Below, in pieces: positions 31,811 through 40,190 of a stretch of 64,000 nt of DNA. A program made the position numbers and the translations under genes. Below the pieces are notes generated by a model. The model was given only the letters and a program-made list of their open reading frames with translations. It was not told the DNA's origin and ran no database searches. The DNA is from an uncultured Eubacteriales bacterium (GTDB taxonomy: Bacteria; Bacillota; Clostridia; Oscillospirales; Oscillospiraceae): contig CAKTSK010000007.1 in NCBI GenBank assembly GCA_934597725.1, positions 17,480 through 81,479 on the forward strand, written 5' to 3'. Within the stretch, counting starts at the first letter, position 1; each line of letters opens with the position of its first letter.

Positions 31811-31864
31811 TAAAAACCTCCTGCGTGGTACAAGATTCCTTGTCACCATGCAGGAGGTTTTTTC
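31811..31864. terminator. Bidirectional terminator between HNH island and recQ
   Basis: Long stem starting AAAAACCTCCTGC and closing GCAGGAGGTTTTTT, with an inner CAAG/CTTG pairing. Faces both the HNH operon and recQ. Confidence 0.85.
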
Positions 31865-31918
31865 ATTTCGGAAGGGGATCTCTCAGCAAAACAGGTCAGA
31901 GTCTCGCAAAAGAAAGGC

Positions 31919-33760
31919 TCACCCTTCGCTCTCCTCTGCTTGCGCCAAGGTCTCCAAAAAGGCGTCGGCATATTTCCGGGCCTTGACCTCGCCCACGCCG
32001 GAGACCAGCAAAAATTCCTCCCGGGACCGGGGGCGCAGGCGGGCCATATCCGCCAGGGTCGCGTTGGAAAAGACCACATACAGCGGCACCCCTTCCTCCT
32101 GGGCCAGGCGCAGACGGGTGGCTTTGAGGGCGGCCAGCAGACCGTCCTCCTCCGGCAGCGGCGCGGATGCAGCAGGTTTCCGGGCGCTCCCCCGGGGCGG
32201 CAGGTCCTGCTCCACCCGGGACATGGTCACCTCAGCGCCCCGGAACAGCACCTCCCCCGCCTGCTGCGTGAGCCGGAGGGTGTTGTGGGCAGGCTCGGTG
32301 TACAGATAGCCCTCCTGTTCCAGCACTTCCAGGTACTGCCGCAGCAGGTCCTCTGTGGTCCCTTTCAGCAGACCGTAGGTAGACAGCTCCTCCAGCCCCA
32401 GCTGGAGGACCCGCTGGCCCCGGCTGCCCCGGAGGACCTGGCTGATCAGCCCCGCCCCCACGAAATACCCCAGCTTGTTCTGCACCCGCTTGATGCAGGA
32501 GAGGATCATCTGCGCCTGCCGGGTGATGTCGGTCTCCACCACCCGGCTGCGGCAGTTGCCGCAGCTGCCGCAGACAGGGGGGTGGGCCTGCCCAAAGTAG
32601 TCCAGCAGATAGCCCCGCAGACAGCCGGTGGTCTTGCAATAGCCCACCATGGCTTCCAGCCGCCGGGTGTCCTGGGCCTGGACCTGCTCCCGCTCGGCGG
32701 GGGTCAGGGCCTCGTTCTCCCCGGCGTTCTGGATGAAATACTGGGCCGTGTTCACATCCCCCGGCCCATAGAGGAGGATGCAGTCTGCCGGCTCCCCGTC
32801 CCGGCCGGCCCGGCCCGCCTCCTGATAATAGGCTTCCAGGCTCTTGGGCATGTTGTAGTGGATGACATAGCTCACATTGGACTTGTCGATGCCCATGCCA
32901 AAGGCGTTGGTGGCCACCATCACCGGCATCCGGTCAAAGCGAAAGTCGTCCTGGTTCTGCCGCCGCTCCTCCTCAGACAGCCCCGCATGATAGCGGGTGG
33001 CCGGGACCCCCCGGCTTTGGAGCAGCTGGCACACCCGCTCCACCCTGGCCCGGGTGGCGCAGTAGATGATGCCGCTCTTTCCCCGGCGGGCCCGGACCAG
33101 ATCCAGCAGCAGCGGCGTTTTCTTTTCCGGGCGGTGGACGGAGAAGAACAGATTGGGGCGGTCAAAGCCCGTGACTACCTTCACCGGGTCCCGCAGGGCC
33201 AGCCGGTAGAGGATGTCCTCCTGGACCTCCCCCGTGGCCGTGGCGGTAAAGGCCGCCAGCACCGGGCGGCGGGGCAGCTGCTCCACAAAGGCGGCGATCT
33301 TCAGATAGCTGGGCCGGAAGTCCTGCCCCCACTGGGACACGCAGTGGGCCTCGTCCACCGCCACCAGGGGGATGGTCTGCTGCTGCATCATGGCCAGAAA
33401 CTGCTCCTGAAAGAGCCGCTCCGGGGCCACATAGACCAGCTTGTGCATCCCTTGCCGGATCTCCCGGCAGACGGTGCGGAAGTCCTCTTCCTCCAGCGAG
33501 CTGTTGAGAAAGGCCGCCGGGATCCCCGCGCCGTTCAGGGCGGCCACCTGATCCTTCATCAGGGAGATCAGCGGCGAGACCACCAGCGTCACCCCCGGCA
33601 GCAGCAGGGCGGGGATCTGGTAGCACAGGGATTTCCCCCCGCCGGTGGGCATGATCCCCAGGGCATCCCGACCGGCCAGGATCCCGTCGATGAGGGTCTC
33701 CTGCCCCGGTCGAAAGGCCCGGTGGCCAAAGTACCGCTGCAGCACCGTTTCTTTTCCCAT
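31919..33760 (-). CDS. recQ: ATP-dependent DNA helicase RecQ
   Basis: 613 residues. Superfamily 2 helicase: Walker A MPTGGGKSLCYQIPAL, VVSPLISLMKDQV, DEAHCVSQWGQDFRP, then TNAFGMGIDK and YYQEAGRAGRDG. The zinc-binding cysteine cluster (CLRGYLLDYF then CGSCGNC), a winged helix and a C-terminal HRDC domain (last 80 residues) complete the standard bacterial RecQ. It unwinds 3'-5' in repair and replication-fork rescue. ATG at 33760 after GAGG. Single-gene unit. Confidence 0.97.
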   Translation of the reverse strand: MGKETVLQRYFGHRAFRPGQETLIDGILAGRDALGIMPTGGGKSLCYQIPALLLPGVTLVVSPLISLMKDQVAALNGAGIPAAFLNSSLEEEDFRTVCREIRQGMHKLVYVAPERLFQEQFLAMMQQQTIPLVAVDEAHCVSQWGQDFRPSYLKIAAFVEQLPRRPVLAAFTATATGEVQEDILYRLALRDPVKVVTGFDRPNLFFSVHRPEKKTPLLLDLVRARRGKSGIIYCATRARVERVCQLLQSRGVPATRYHAGLSEEERRQNQDDFRFDRMPVMVATNAFGMGIDKSNVSYVIHYNMPKSLEAYYQEAGRAGRDGEPADCILLYGPGDVNTAQYFIQNAGENEALTPAEREQVQAQDTRRLEAMVGYCKTTGCLRGYLLDYFGQAHPPVCGSCGNCRSRVVETDITRQAQMILSCIKRVQNKLGYFVGAGLISQVLRGSRGQRVLQLGLEELSTYGLLKGTTEDLLRQYLEVLEQEGYLYTEPAHNTLRLTQQAGEVLFRGAEVTMSRVEQDLPPRGSARKPAASAPLPEEDGLLAALKATRLRLAQEEGVPLYVVFSNATLADMARLRPRSREEFLLVSGVGEVKARKYADAFLETLAQAEESEG

Positions 33761-33831
33761 CTCCCTGTCCTCTCTTTCTTGGTTTCTTCCATCCTATCAC
33801 ATCCCGCCGCCCGCCGGCAAGAGCGCCGGGG

Positions 33832-33875
33832 ACAAAAAAACGCCGCCCCCTGCCTGTTTTCGGCAAGGGGCGGCC
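33832..33875 (-). terminator. Terminator of the gene at 33917
   Basis: GC-rich stem GCCGCCCCTTGCC with its near complement, then seven T on the minus strand, 42 bases past the stop. Confidence 0.82.
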
Positions 33876-33916
33876 AAGCCGCCGGCGGCGCAATGCGCCA
33901 ACGTGTCATGGTTCTC

Positions 33917-34252
33917 TCAGGGCTCCGGCTGCCCGCTCTGGGGTGCTGCCGGTTCTTCCGGGGGAACGTCTGCAAAATCGCGCTCCGTGGGCGCCTCTTC
34001 CGCAGCTGCGGTCTCCGCCGGAGCCTCTTCCTGGGGCGCTGCCTCCTGGGGCGGGACAGGGTCGGTCACATGGACCACCGCTTCCTGGTCGTTGAAGAAG
34101 TCGTCGCTCTCCTCCCAGGCGTCCATCTGGTCGGCAATCTCCTGCAGAGTCCGCTCGATTTCCTTCCGGTGCTGGTAGGCCGCAATGCCGCCCAGCGCGG
34201 CAGCCGCCGCACCAAAGGCCAGCAGCCGGCCCCATTTCCGTTTTTTCGCCAT
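33917..34252 (-). CDS. Single-pass membrane protein with acidic Pro/Ala-rich tail
   Basis: 111 residues. A short basic start (MAKKRKWGR), one membrane segment (about 9-25), a charged helix (KEIERTLQEIADQMDAWEES) and then a low-complexity acidic tail rich in Pro, Ala and Glu from about residue 62. No recognised domain. ATG at 34252 after AGGAGGAAAC. Its promoter lies partly inside the end of dpaL. Possibly a cell-envelope or division-associated protein; no direct evidence. Confidence 0.7.
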   Translation of the reverse strand: MAKKRKWGRLLAFGAAAAALGGIAAYQHRKEIERTLQEIADQMDAWEESDDFFNDQEAVVHVTDPVPPQEAAPQEEAPAETAAAEEAPTERDFADVPPEEPAAPQSGQPEP

Positions 34253-34302
34253 AGTTTCCTCCTATTGTCCGGGTGTGGACGTGTACCGCTTGGGATGGGT
34301 AT

Positions 34303-34332
34303 ACCATACCACGTTTTTTTCCCCTTTGTCAA
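34303..34332 (-). promoter_or_regulatory. Promoter of the gene at 33917
   Basis: On the minus strand TTGACA (34327-34332), 18-bp spacer, TATGGT (34303-34308). Confidence 0.6.
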
Positions 34333-35528
34333 TCATCCGCCAGCACCTGCCGGTAATGGGCCGGGTCGGTGTCGCCCTCGGTGTTCACCAGCAGGACCAC
34401 CGCCTGCCGGTCCAGCCCCATCCGGCGGCGCAGATCGGCCAGCGCGGGCCGGGTGGTCAGCCGGGCCAGCAGGCCCGCCGTCACGCCGCCGCTCTCGCCG
34501 GAGATCAGGGCCGGGTCTCCCGGCGCGGGCCGGGCCAGCAGGCGCATCCCCTCCTCTGCCACGGCATCGGGGCACGCCACGAACCAGCTGGCCAGATCCC
34601 GCAGCACCGGCCAGGTGACGGTACAGGGCTCGCCGCAGTTGAGGCCGGCCATGATGGTCTGTCCCTGGGGCCGCACCCCATGGGGCCGGCCGTCCCCGGC
34701 CCGGGCGGATGCGTACACGCAGGGGATCTGCTCCGGCTCCACGATCACAAAGGCGGGCGGCTGTTCCCGATAGCAGTCGGCCAGACTGCCCAGCACACCG
34801 CCGGCCATGGCCCCCACCCCCGCCTGGAGAAAAACATGGGTGGGACAGGCCACCCCGGCCTGCCGCAGCTGGCCGGCCGCCTCCCGGGCCAGGGTGGTGT
34901 AGCCCTGGACGATCCAGGTGGGCACATCCTCATAGCCCGGCCAGCTGGTGTCCTGGATCAGATACCACCCGTGTGCCTCCGCCTGGGCGGCGGCATAGCG
35001 CACGGTGTCGTCGTAGTCCAGGGAGAGGATCACCGCCTCCGCTGCTCCCGCGTCCAGAATGGCCTGGGCCCGGGCAGGCGCTGACCCCACCGGCAGATAG
35101 ACATGGGCCTCACAGCCCAGGGTCTTGGACGCCCAGGCCACCCCCCGGCCATGGTTGCCGTCGGTGGCTGTGACGAACACCAGCTTCCGCACCTGCTCCC
35201 GGCAGGCGGGCTGCTGCAAATCTGCCAAGGTGGTCTCCGCCGGCAGGCCCAAGACCCGAGCAATGGTCCGAACCAGCGCATAGCTGCCCCCCAGCCCCTT
35301 GAAGGCGTTCAGGCCAAAGCGGTGGGACTCATCCTTGACAAACACCGCTCCCACCCCCAGCCGGTCCGCCAGCCCCGGCAGGCAGACCAGCGGCGTGGGG
35401 GCATAGCCTTCCAGGGTGTGGTGAAAGGACCAGGCCCCTTCCGTGGCCGGGCCGCACAGAAAGTCGGGCGGCGCACCGTGGGGCAGGTGTTCCAGCGCGC
35501 GAATGCCGCCGCATACCACTTCGTTCAT
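34329..35528 (-). CDS. dpaL: Diaminopropionate ammonia-lyase
   Basis: 399 residues, PLP fold type II. KDESHRFGLNAFKGLGGSYA contains the PLP-binding Lys of the family; the phosphate-binding ATDGNHGRGVAWA, the DTSWPGYEDVP segment and the final LVNTEGDTDP are all diagnostic. It converts 2,3-diaminopropionate to pyruvate and ammonia. ATG at 35528 follows GGAGGAGAGC. The preceding lipoprotein gene ends 26 bp upstream, so the two are probably cotranscribed. Confidence 0.95.
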   Translation of the reverse strand: MNEVVCGGIRALEHLPHGAPPDFLCGPATEGAWSFHHTLEGYAPTPLVCLPGLADRLGVGAVFVKDESHRFGLNAFKGLGGSYALVRTIARVLGLPAETTLADLQQPACREQVRKLVFVTATDGNHGRGVAWASKTLGCEAHVYLPVGSAPARAQAILDAGAAEAVILSLDYDDTVRYAAAQAEAHGWYLIQDTSWPGYEDVPTWIVQGYTTLAREAAGQLRQAGVACPTHVFLQAGVGAMAGGVLGSLADCYREQPPAFVIVEPEQIPCVYASARAGDGRPHGVRPQGQTIMAGLNCGEPCTVTWPVLRDLASWFVACPDAVAEEGMRLLARPAPGDPALISGESGGVTAGLLARLTTRPALADLRRRMGLDRQAVVLLVNTEGDTDPAHYRQVLADD

Positions 35529-35554
35529 CTTGCTCTCCTCCTTTTTCTGCCGCG

Positions 35555-36274
35555 TCACGGCAGGCCCTGCACGATCTCCACCCCCGCCGCCTGCCATTGG
35601 TCCAGCAGGGCCTGGTCTGCGGCCCGCAGGTGGATCTGATCGCACTCCCCGATGCGGAGGGTCCCATAGCAGGCCACCCCGTCCCGGAGAAAGACGCGGA
35701 CCGGCAGGGCCTCCTGGCCGGCTGCGCCGTAGTCCCCGCCGGAGAACACGGCCTGATAGAACCGGTCAAATCCCGCCCGGTCCAGGTCGGGAAAGAGGGC
35801 CTGCATGGCATAGAAGGTCTTTTCCTGAAACAGCTCGCCGGGGCCTTCGGCATAGTTCTTCTGGGACAGACCGGTCACGATCTCCCGGACCCGATCCTCC
35901 CCCGGGCTGAGACACAGGGCCAGAAAGGGTTCGGCATAGTTTTCCTCGTCGGACAGGGACACATACTGCCGGCCTGCCGCGCCGCCGAAATAGGCGTTGC
36001 GGCCCTCGCCGTAGGCCATCCACTGGGCCAGCTCCGGCAGCGGGCGGCAGTCCCACGCCTGTTCGTACCCGTCGTTGTACCGCTGGCAGAAGGTCTCCGC
36101 CGAGAGGGCCAGACAGGGCGCGCCCTGTTGGTCTGTGGTCACCGTCACCGGCTCCCAGGAGACTGCCGGCGCTTCCGGGACCGCTGGGGCGGCAGGTTCT
36201 GCCGGCTCGGTACAGCCGCCTGCCGCCAACAAGACACACAGCAGCAGGCCCAGCAGGATCGTTTTTCGGCCCAT
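35555..36274 (-). CDS. Lipoprotein of unknown function
   Basis: 239 residues. The signal peptide ends in the lipobox LAAGGC (Cys at 21), followed by a Pro/Ala-rich linker. The mature part has no recognised domain; it contains AETFCQRYNDGYEQAWD and a duplicated-looking hydrophobic core, fairly typical of extracellular lipoproteins in these bacteria. ATG at 36274 after AAAGGAGGGAGCC. Upstream of dpaL in the same direction. Confidence 0.7.
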   Translation of the reverse strand: MGRKTILLGLLLCVLLAAGGCTEPAEPAAPAVPEAPAVSWEPVTVTTDQQGAPCLALSAETFCQRYNDGYEQAWDCRPLPELAQWMAYGEGRNAYFGGAAGRQYVSLSDEENYAEPFLALCLSPGEDRVREIVTGLSQKNYAEGPGELFQEKTFYAMQALFPDLDRAGFDRFYQAVFSGGDYGAAGQEALPVRVFLRDGVACYGTLRIGECDQIHLRAADQALLDQWQAAGVEIVQGLP

Positions 36275-36324
36275 CAGGCTCCCTCCTTTGCCACGAGGGC
36301 TTCCCTCTGGCAGGTGTTTTCTTT

Positions 36325-36353
36325 ACTGTACTACGATCCCGGGCGTCTGTCCA
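36325..36353 (-). promoter_or_regulatory. Promoter of the lipoprotein-dpaL unit
   Basis: On the minus strand TGGACA (36348-36353), 17-bp spacer, TACAGT (36325-36330). Confidence 0.5.
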
Positions 36354-36416
36354 GTGGAACAAGGGAGCTTCTCCTGCCTCGCTGTATCGGGGCTTGCCGC
36401 TCCCCCCGGTCCGTTC

Positions 36417-36959
36417 TCAGTCCGTCAGCCGGACCCCGGACAGCCGGAACAGCAGCCGCCCCAGGGCATGGGCCTGCAACGCCAGATACCCCTCCCCCGA
36501 AACGGTCCCTCCCTTTTGCAGGACCTCCATCTCCCCGCCGCCCCCGGAGACAAACAGTCCCGCAGAGGAGAATCCGTTCCGCTCATAAAACCGCTTCCGG
36601 TCCTCCCGCTGGGTCCGGTTGGGGGCCTGGGGGTCCAGCCGCTCGATGAGCAGCACCTGCGTTTGGCCGGGAAAGGCCGCGCTCACCTGTTCCAGCAGCT
36701 TGCTGCCGGTCCCTTTGCCCCGCACCTGCCGGCTGGCCGCCAGGTAATCCACCATGACCAGCTCCCGGAAGGGGACCGCCGTCACAAAGCCCAGCAGGTC
36801 CGCGCCCTCCACGGCGGCGATGAGCCGCGCCTTTCCCCGTTTGACCTCTCCCTTCAGCACAAAGAAAGGCTTCTGTTCCCGCTTGGGGAAGGCCTCCTGA
36901 TAAATCGCCCGGATCTGCGCCCAGCGCGTGTTTTCCTTGCGTACTGTCATAAATTCCAT
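36417..36959 (-). CDS. GNAT family N-acetyltransferase under MerR-type promoter
   Basis: 180 residues. GNAT motif A is VRGKGTGSKLLEQV; motif B region IERLDPQAPNRTQRED and FYERNGFSSAG follow. Could acetylate a small molecule or antibiotic, but the substrate is unknown. ATG at 36959 after GGAGG. It is transcribed divergently from the MerR regulator at 37048 and has the MerR-type promoter 37005-37035, so it is the likely direct target of that regulator. Confidence 0.87.
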   Translation of the reverse strand: MEFMTVRKENTRWAQIRAIYQEAFPKREQKPFFVLKGEVKRGKARLIAAVEGADLLGFVTAVPFRELVMVDYLAASRQVRGKGTGSKLLEQVSAAFPGQTQVLLIERLDPQAPNRTQREDRKRFYERNGFSSAGLFVSGGGGEMEVLQKGGTVSGEGYLALQAHALGRLLFRLSGVRLTD

Positions 36960-37004
36960 GGTCGGTCCCTCCTGTTTTTCTTGCCTTTGGCTGTCGCTGC
37001 TGGT

Positions 37005-37035
37005 ATGCTATCATGTACAGTAACAGTACAGTCAA
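37005..37035 (-). promoter_or_regulatory. MerR-type promoter with spacer dyad
   Basis: On the minus strand TTGACT (37030-37035), a 19-bp spacer, TAGCAT (37005-37010). The spacer has the interrupted dyad TGTAC-N7-GTACA (37014-37030). Nearly the same element is at 6218-6248. Confidence 0.8.
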
Positions 37036-37047
37036 GGGGGGATCTTC

Positions 37048-37875
37048 ATGGCGCGAAAAAAATATGTTTACTCCTCCGGGGAGTTTGCCGCCCTCAACGG
37101 CATCAACAAACGGACCCTGCATTACTACAACGACATCGGCCTCTTCCGCCCGGCTTACTGGGGGGAAAACGGCTACCACTATTACACCTGCTTTCAGTTT
37201 GCCCACCTGGAGCTGATCCTGACCCTCCGGCGGCTGGGCATGTCTCTGGACGAGATCCGCCGCCTGACCGAGCAGCCCTCCCCCACCACCTTTGCCCAAA
37301 TGGCCGCCGAGCGGAAGGAGGTCATCGACCGCTCCATCGCCCAGCTGCTCCAGGCCAAGGCGTTTTTGCAGCAAAAGCTGGATAAGCTCACCCTGGCCAT
37401 GGCCCTCCCCCCGGGGGAGATCCAGCACATCACGCTCCCGGAACGCCCGCTCCTTCTCTCCGAGGCCATCACCGGGCGCTATGATGACGAGGACTTTGCA
37501 GTCGCCGCGTCCTTTTCTCTGCGGCTGCGGCAGCGTTTCGGCCTGTTTGACAGCTTTGGTAGCCGGGTCTCCGTCTCTGTGGCCCGCCAGGGCAGCGGCG
37601 CAGGATATGGGCATTTTTTTGCCTATGCCCCCGCAGAGGAACCCGACCCGGACGCCCATCAGCCCGCCGGGACCTATCTGCGCACGGTGGTGGTGGGCGG
37701 CTGGGAGGATTTGTTTCAGGCCTATGATCATCTGCTGGACTACGCCCGGCAGCAGCACCTGGTCCTCTCCCCCTTTGCCTACGAGGAGGGCCTCAACGAG
37801 CTGTCTCTGACCGCTCAGGAGGACTATCGGACCCTGATCACCGTCGGCTGCCAGCCCGCCGAAGGAGCTGTCTGA
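37048..37875 (+). CDS. MerR family regulator with effector-binding domain (BmrR/TipA-like)
   Basis: 275 residues. N-terminal MerR HTH (YSSGEFAALNGINKRTLHYYN then GYHYYTCFQFAHLELI, given in part), a dimerisation coiled coil (about 85-125), and a C-terminal GyrI/BmrR-like domain (about 130-270; AFVAAS-type and RTVVVGGWEDLFQAYD strands). Such proteins bind hydrophobic or cationic drugs and twist a promoter with a 19-bp spacer. ATG at 37048 has AAGGGGG upstream. The adjacent spacer dyad, divergent from the GNAT gene, and the second copy at 6218 are its likely operators. Confidence 0.9.
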   Translation: MARKKYVYSSGEFAALNGINKRTLHYYNDIGLFRPAYWGENGYHYYTCFQFAHLELILTLRRLGMSLDEIRRLTEQPSPTTFAQMAAERKEVIDRSIAQLLQAKAFLQQKLDKLTLAMALPPGEIQHITLPERPLLLSEAITGRYDDEDFAVAASFSLRLRQRFGLFDSFGSRVSVSVARQGSGAGYGHFFAYAPAEEPDPDAHQPAGTYLRTVVVGGWEDLFQAYDHLLDYARQQHLVLSPFAYEEGLNELSLTAQEDYRTLITVGCQPAEGAV

Positions 37876-37910
37876 CAGGCCGGCTCATCCATCTTCCCTG
37901 CACGCAAAGA

Positions 37911-37959
37911 ACAGACTGCGCCCCGGCCGTTTTGCAGCGGCCGGGGCGCAGTCTGTTTC
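37911..37959. terminator. Terminator between the MerR gene and DUF6518-like gene
   Basis: Long perfect stem (19 bp; 37911-37929 with 37938-37956) of composition ACAGACTGCGCCCCGGCCG, weak T run on the plus strand. Confidence 0.78.
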
Positions 37960-38016
37960 CTGTTTCCGCCAGATCGTATCTCCGTGTTGGGGCAAACCAT
38001 TCCCGTTCGATCCGCC

Positions 38017-38664
38017 CTATCCGAAGTGAAAGGGTATGATCTGATCCAGCGCCAGCGCGATCCCAACGCTTGCCGCCGCCATGAGCAAGGTTTTTTTGAG
38101 CGTCGTGCGGTTCAACAGAACGACCCCGCCCAGAAAGCAAAGCAGCTCCAAAAAAGAGCGCGGTTCAAAATACCCGATGCCATACACAAAGGTCATGTTG
38201 AACAGCACGGCAAGGAGCAGAGACGACAGGACCAGCGCCGGGGCGCCGTTCCCCTTGGCATACCAGCAGATCCCCGCCAACAGTGGGGAGACAAGGGTGA
38301 ATGCGACCCAGATCATGGCATAGTGGCGGGGGAAGAAGCCGGCTGCCAAACTGGAATATCCATAATAGCCGGCAACCATTCCCACAAAAAACACAAACAC
38401 GTTGACCGCCGCGCGGACAGGGGATCGGCTGGCAAGGGAGATCCCCAACCCGAACACGACCCAAGGGGCAAACCGCCCCAAAAAGTTTCCGACATCCAAA
38501 GCAGAAATAAGATCCGGCAGCTCGTTTCTTGGCACGACATCCAGATATTTTGCCAAAATCCCCAACCCAATGCCAAGGAGCAACAGGAGGGCCGTGTTTC
38601 TGCATTGTCTGAGATACGGGGTCGGCGGTCCGGCGGTCCTGATCCGCTGTAAAAACCGGTTCAT
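38017..38664 (-). CDS. Multi-pass membrane protein (DUF6518-like)
   Basis: 215 residues with about six to seven membrane segments (for example ALLLLLGIGLGILAKYLDVV; AAVNVFVFFVGMVAGYYGY; LLAGICWYAKGNGAPAL). The overall pattern resembles DUF6518 proteins, function unknown. The G+C content is lower than that of its neighbours. ATG at 38664, 27 bp after the dus stop on the same strand, so it may be the second gene of a dus operon. Confidence 0.7.
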   Translation of the reverse strand: MNRFLQRIRTAGPPTPYLRQCRNTALLLLLGIGLGILAKYLDVVPRNELPDLISALDVGNFLGRFAPWVVFGLGISLASRSPVRAAVNVFVFFVGMVAGYYGYSSLAAGFFPRHYAMIWVAFTLVSPLLAGICWYAKGNGAPALVLSSLLLAVLFNMTFVYGIGYFEPRSFLELLCFLGGVVLLNRTTLKKTLLMAAASVGIALALDQIIPFHFG

Positions 38665-38691
38665 ATTATCCCCTTCCCAAAGGCAGCCGCT

Positions 38692-39669
38692 TCAAGGCGC
38701 AGAAAATTTTCCCTGCGGCAGCAGGTCCTGGTCCCGGAACATCGCATGGGCCGCGAAGCGGTAGTCTGTCAGCGTCTTGGCCTTTCGCATGGCCTTCAAG
38801 GGCTTCTCCGGCGCGGGAAACAGGTGGGACCAATAGAACCACAGTTCCTTCATCTTGCCCAGCACCGGCCGGTCCCCGGACAGCTGGGCCTGATACCCTT
38901 CCAGCAGCCGGTCGTGGAAGGTCTGCAACTCCGCCTTCGTCAGCGGCGGACCGCCCTGGAGCTGCCGCCCCAGCGCCGGGTTGCAGATGAGGCCCCGGCC
39001 GGCCATCCAATGGGTCACCTGGGGAAACCGGACAGCAGCAGCCTGGCAGTCTGCCACGGAAAAGAGGTCGCCGTTGTAGCACAAAGGCAGGCTCGTCCGC
39101 TCCAGGGCCAGGGCAAAGGCTTCCTGGCGGACCGGCCCCCGGTAATAGTCTGTCCGCAGCCGGGGATGGATGATCAGCTCACAGATCGGATAGCGGGCAT
39201 AGATCGCCAGCAGCGCCGGCCACTCCGCCGGGTCCTCTGTCCCGATGCGGGTCTTGATGGACACCCGCATGGTCACCCGGCGGAACACGGTGTCCAAAAA
39301 GGCATCCAGCTCCTCCGGCCGGGCCAGAAACCCCGCGCCCTTTCCTTTGGCCACCACCGTGCCGGAGGGACAGCCCAGGTTCAAGTTGACTTCCTCATAG
39401 CCCAGCTCCTGAAGCCGCCGGGCAGCGGAAAGGAAATCTTCGGCCCGGTTGGTGAGCAGCTGGGGCACCACCGGCACGCCCCGGTTGTGCTCCGGGTGCA
39501 GGTCGGTCAGCCCCCGGCCGGTGAGGGGACTGTCGGCAGTGGGGGCAAAGAAGGGCGTATAGTAGCGGTACAGGCCGGGAAACATGTCCCGGTGGATCTG
39601 CCGGTAGAGCCAGCCGGTGATGCCCTCCAAGGGGGCCAGCGACAGGGCAGAGGGATTGCGTTGGACCAT
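38692..39669 (-). CDS. dus: tRNA-dihydrouridine synthase
   Basis: 325 residues. FMN-dependent TIM-barrel: SLAPLEGITGWLYR at the start, catalytic Cys in NLNLGCPSGTV, VSIKTRIG, IHPRLRTDYYRGPV and YNGDLFS. It reduces uridines to dihydrouridine in tRNA. Similar to the DusB/DusC group, though the target position cannot be assigned. ATG at 39669 after GGAGGTTCC. Confidence 0.93.
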   Translation of the reverse strand: MVQRNPSALSLAPLEGITGWLYRQIHRDMFPGLYRYYTPFFAPTADSPLTGRGLTDLHPEHNRGVPVVPQLLTNRAEDFLSAARRLQELGYEEVNLNLGCPSGTVVAKGKGAGFLARPEELDAFLDTVFRRVTMRVSIKTRIGTEDPAEWPALLAIYARYPICELIIHPRLRTDYYRGPVRQEAFALALERTSLPLCYNGDLFSVADCQAAAVRFPQVTHWMAGRGLICNPALGRQLQGGPPLTKAELQTFHDRLLEGYQAQLSGDRPVLGKMKELWFYWSHLFPAPEKPLKAMRKAKTLTDYRFAAHAMFRDQDLLPQGKFSAP

Positions 39670-39756
39670 AGGAACCTCCCGAACATCAAATACATATAGT
39701 ATAGCGGGGATCGGGCGGGAAGAAAAGAAGAATTTTTCTCCCCCCGTCCCTTTCCC

Positions 39757-39785
39757 TTGCGAAACCCCGGCAGAACGGGTATACT
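39757..39785 (+). promoter_or_regulatory. Promoter of the gene pair at 39834-41063
   Basis: TTGCGA (39757-39762), 17-bp spacer, TATACT (39780-39785). Confidence 0.65.
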
Positions 39786-39833
39786 AAACACAACAAAACT
39801 TCCGACTACATCCCACCAAAGGAGGCAGTCACC

Positions 39834-40112
39834 ATGGCAGAATGGAAAGACTTGGGGAACAAGGCCAAAAACCTCACCCTGGCCGGGCTGGGCAAAGCCC
39901 GTGACCTGGGCGAGAGCGCCAAGCTGAACCTGGACAACGTCTCAGAGGAAGAAAACAAGAAGCGGATCTATCTGGCCATCGGCAAGCGGTTCGTGGCCGA
40001 GCACCCGGAGGCTCCGGCAGGGTACGAGGCCCTTTACCGGCAGCTGGAAGAGGCCGAGCTGCGCATCGGCGCCAACAAAGCCCGGCTGGATCAACTCAAG
40101 GACGAGGGCTGA
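39834..40112 (+). CDS. Small helical protein of unknown function
   Basis: 92 residues. Mainly amphipathic helix: KDLGNKAKNLTLAGLGKARD at the start, and a coiled-coil-like end (YRQLEEAELRIGANKARLDQ). No domain or membrane segment. ATG at 39834 after AAAGGAGG. The next gene follows after a 78-bp gap with its own Shine-Dalgarno sequence. Small proteins of this kind are common in gut Clostridia, but I know no function. Confidence 0.65.
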   Translation: MAEWKDLGNKAKNLTLAGLGKARDLGESAKLNLDNVSEEENKKRIYLAIGKRFVAEHPEAPAGYEALYRQLEEAELRIGANKARLDQLKDEG

Positions 40113-40190
40113 CCGCCCGCCGTCCGTGCCGTTTTCCACCCCGCGCCGGCGGTCAAGGACCCCGGACACACAGAGAGAGGGAGGGCGCCC

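Noticed and set aside
31940..34618. An 892-codon open frame on the plus strand
   Set aside because: It lies antisense to recQ and its translation is biased to Gln, His, Gly and Leu with no domain; a shadow caused by high GC content and codon bias.
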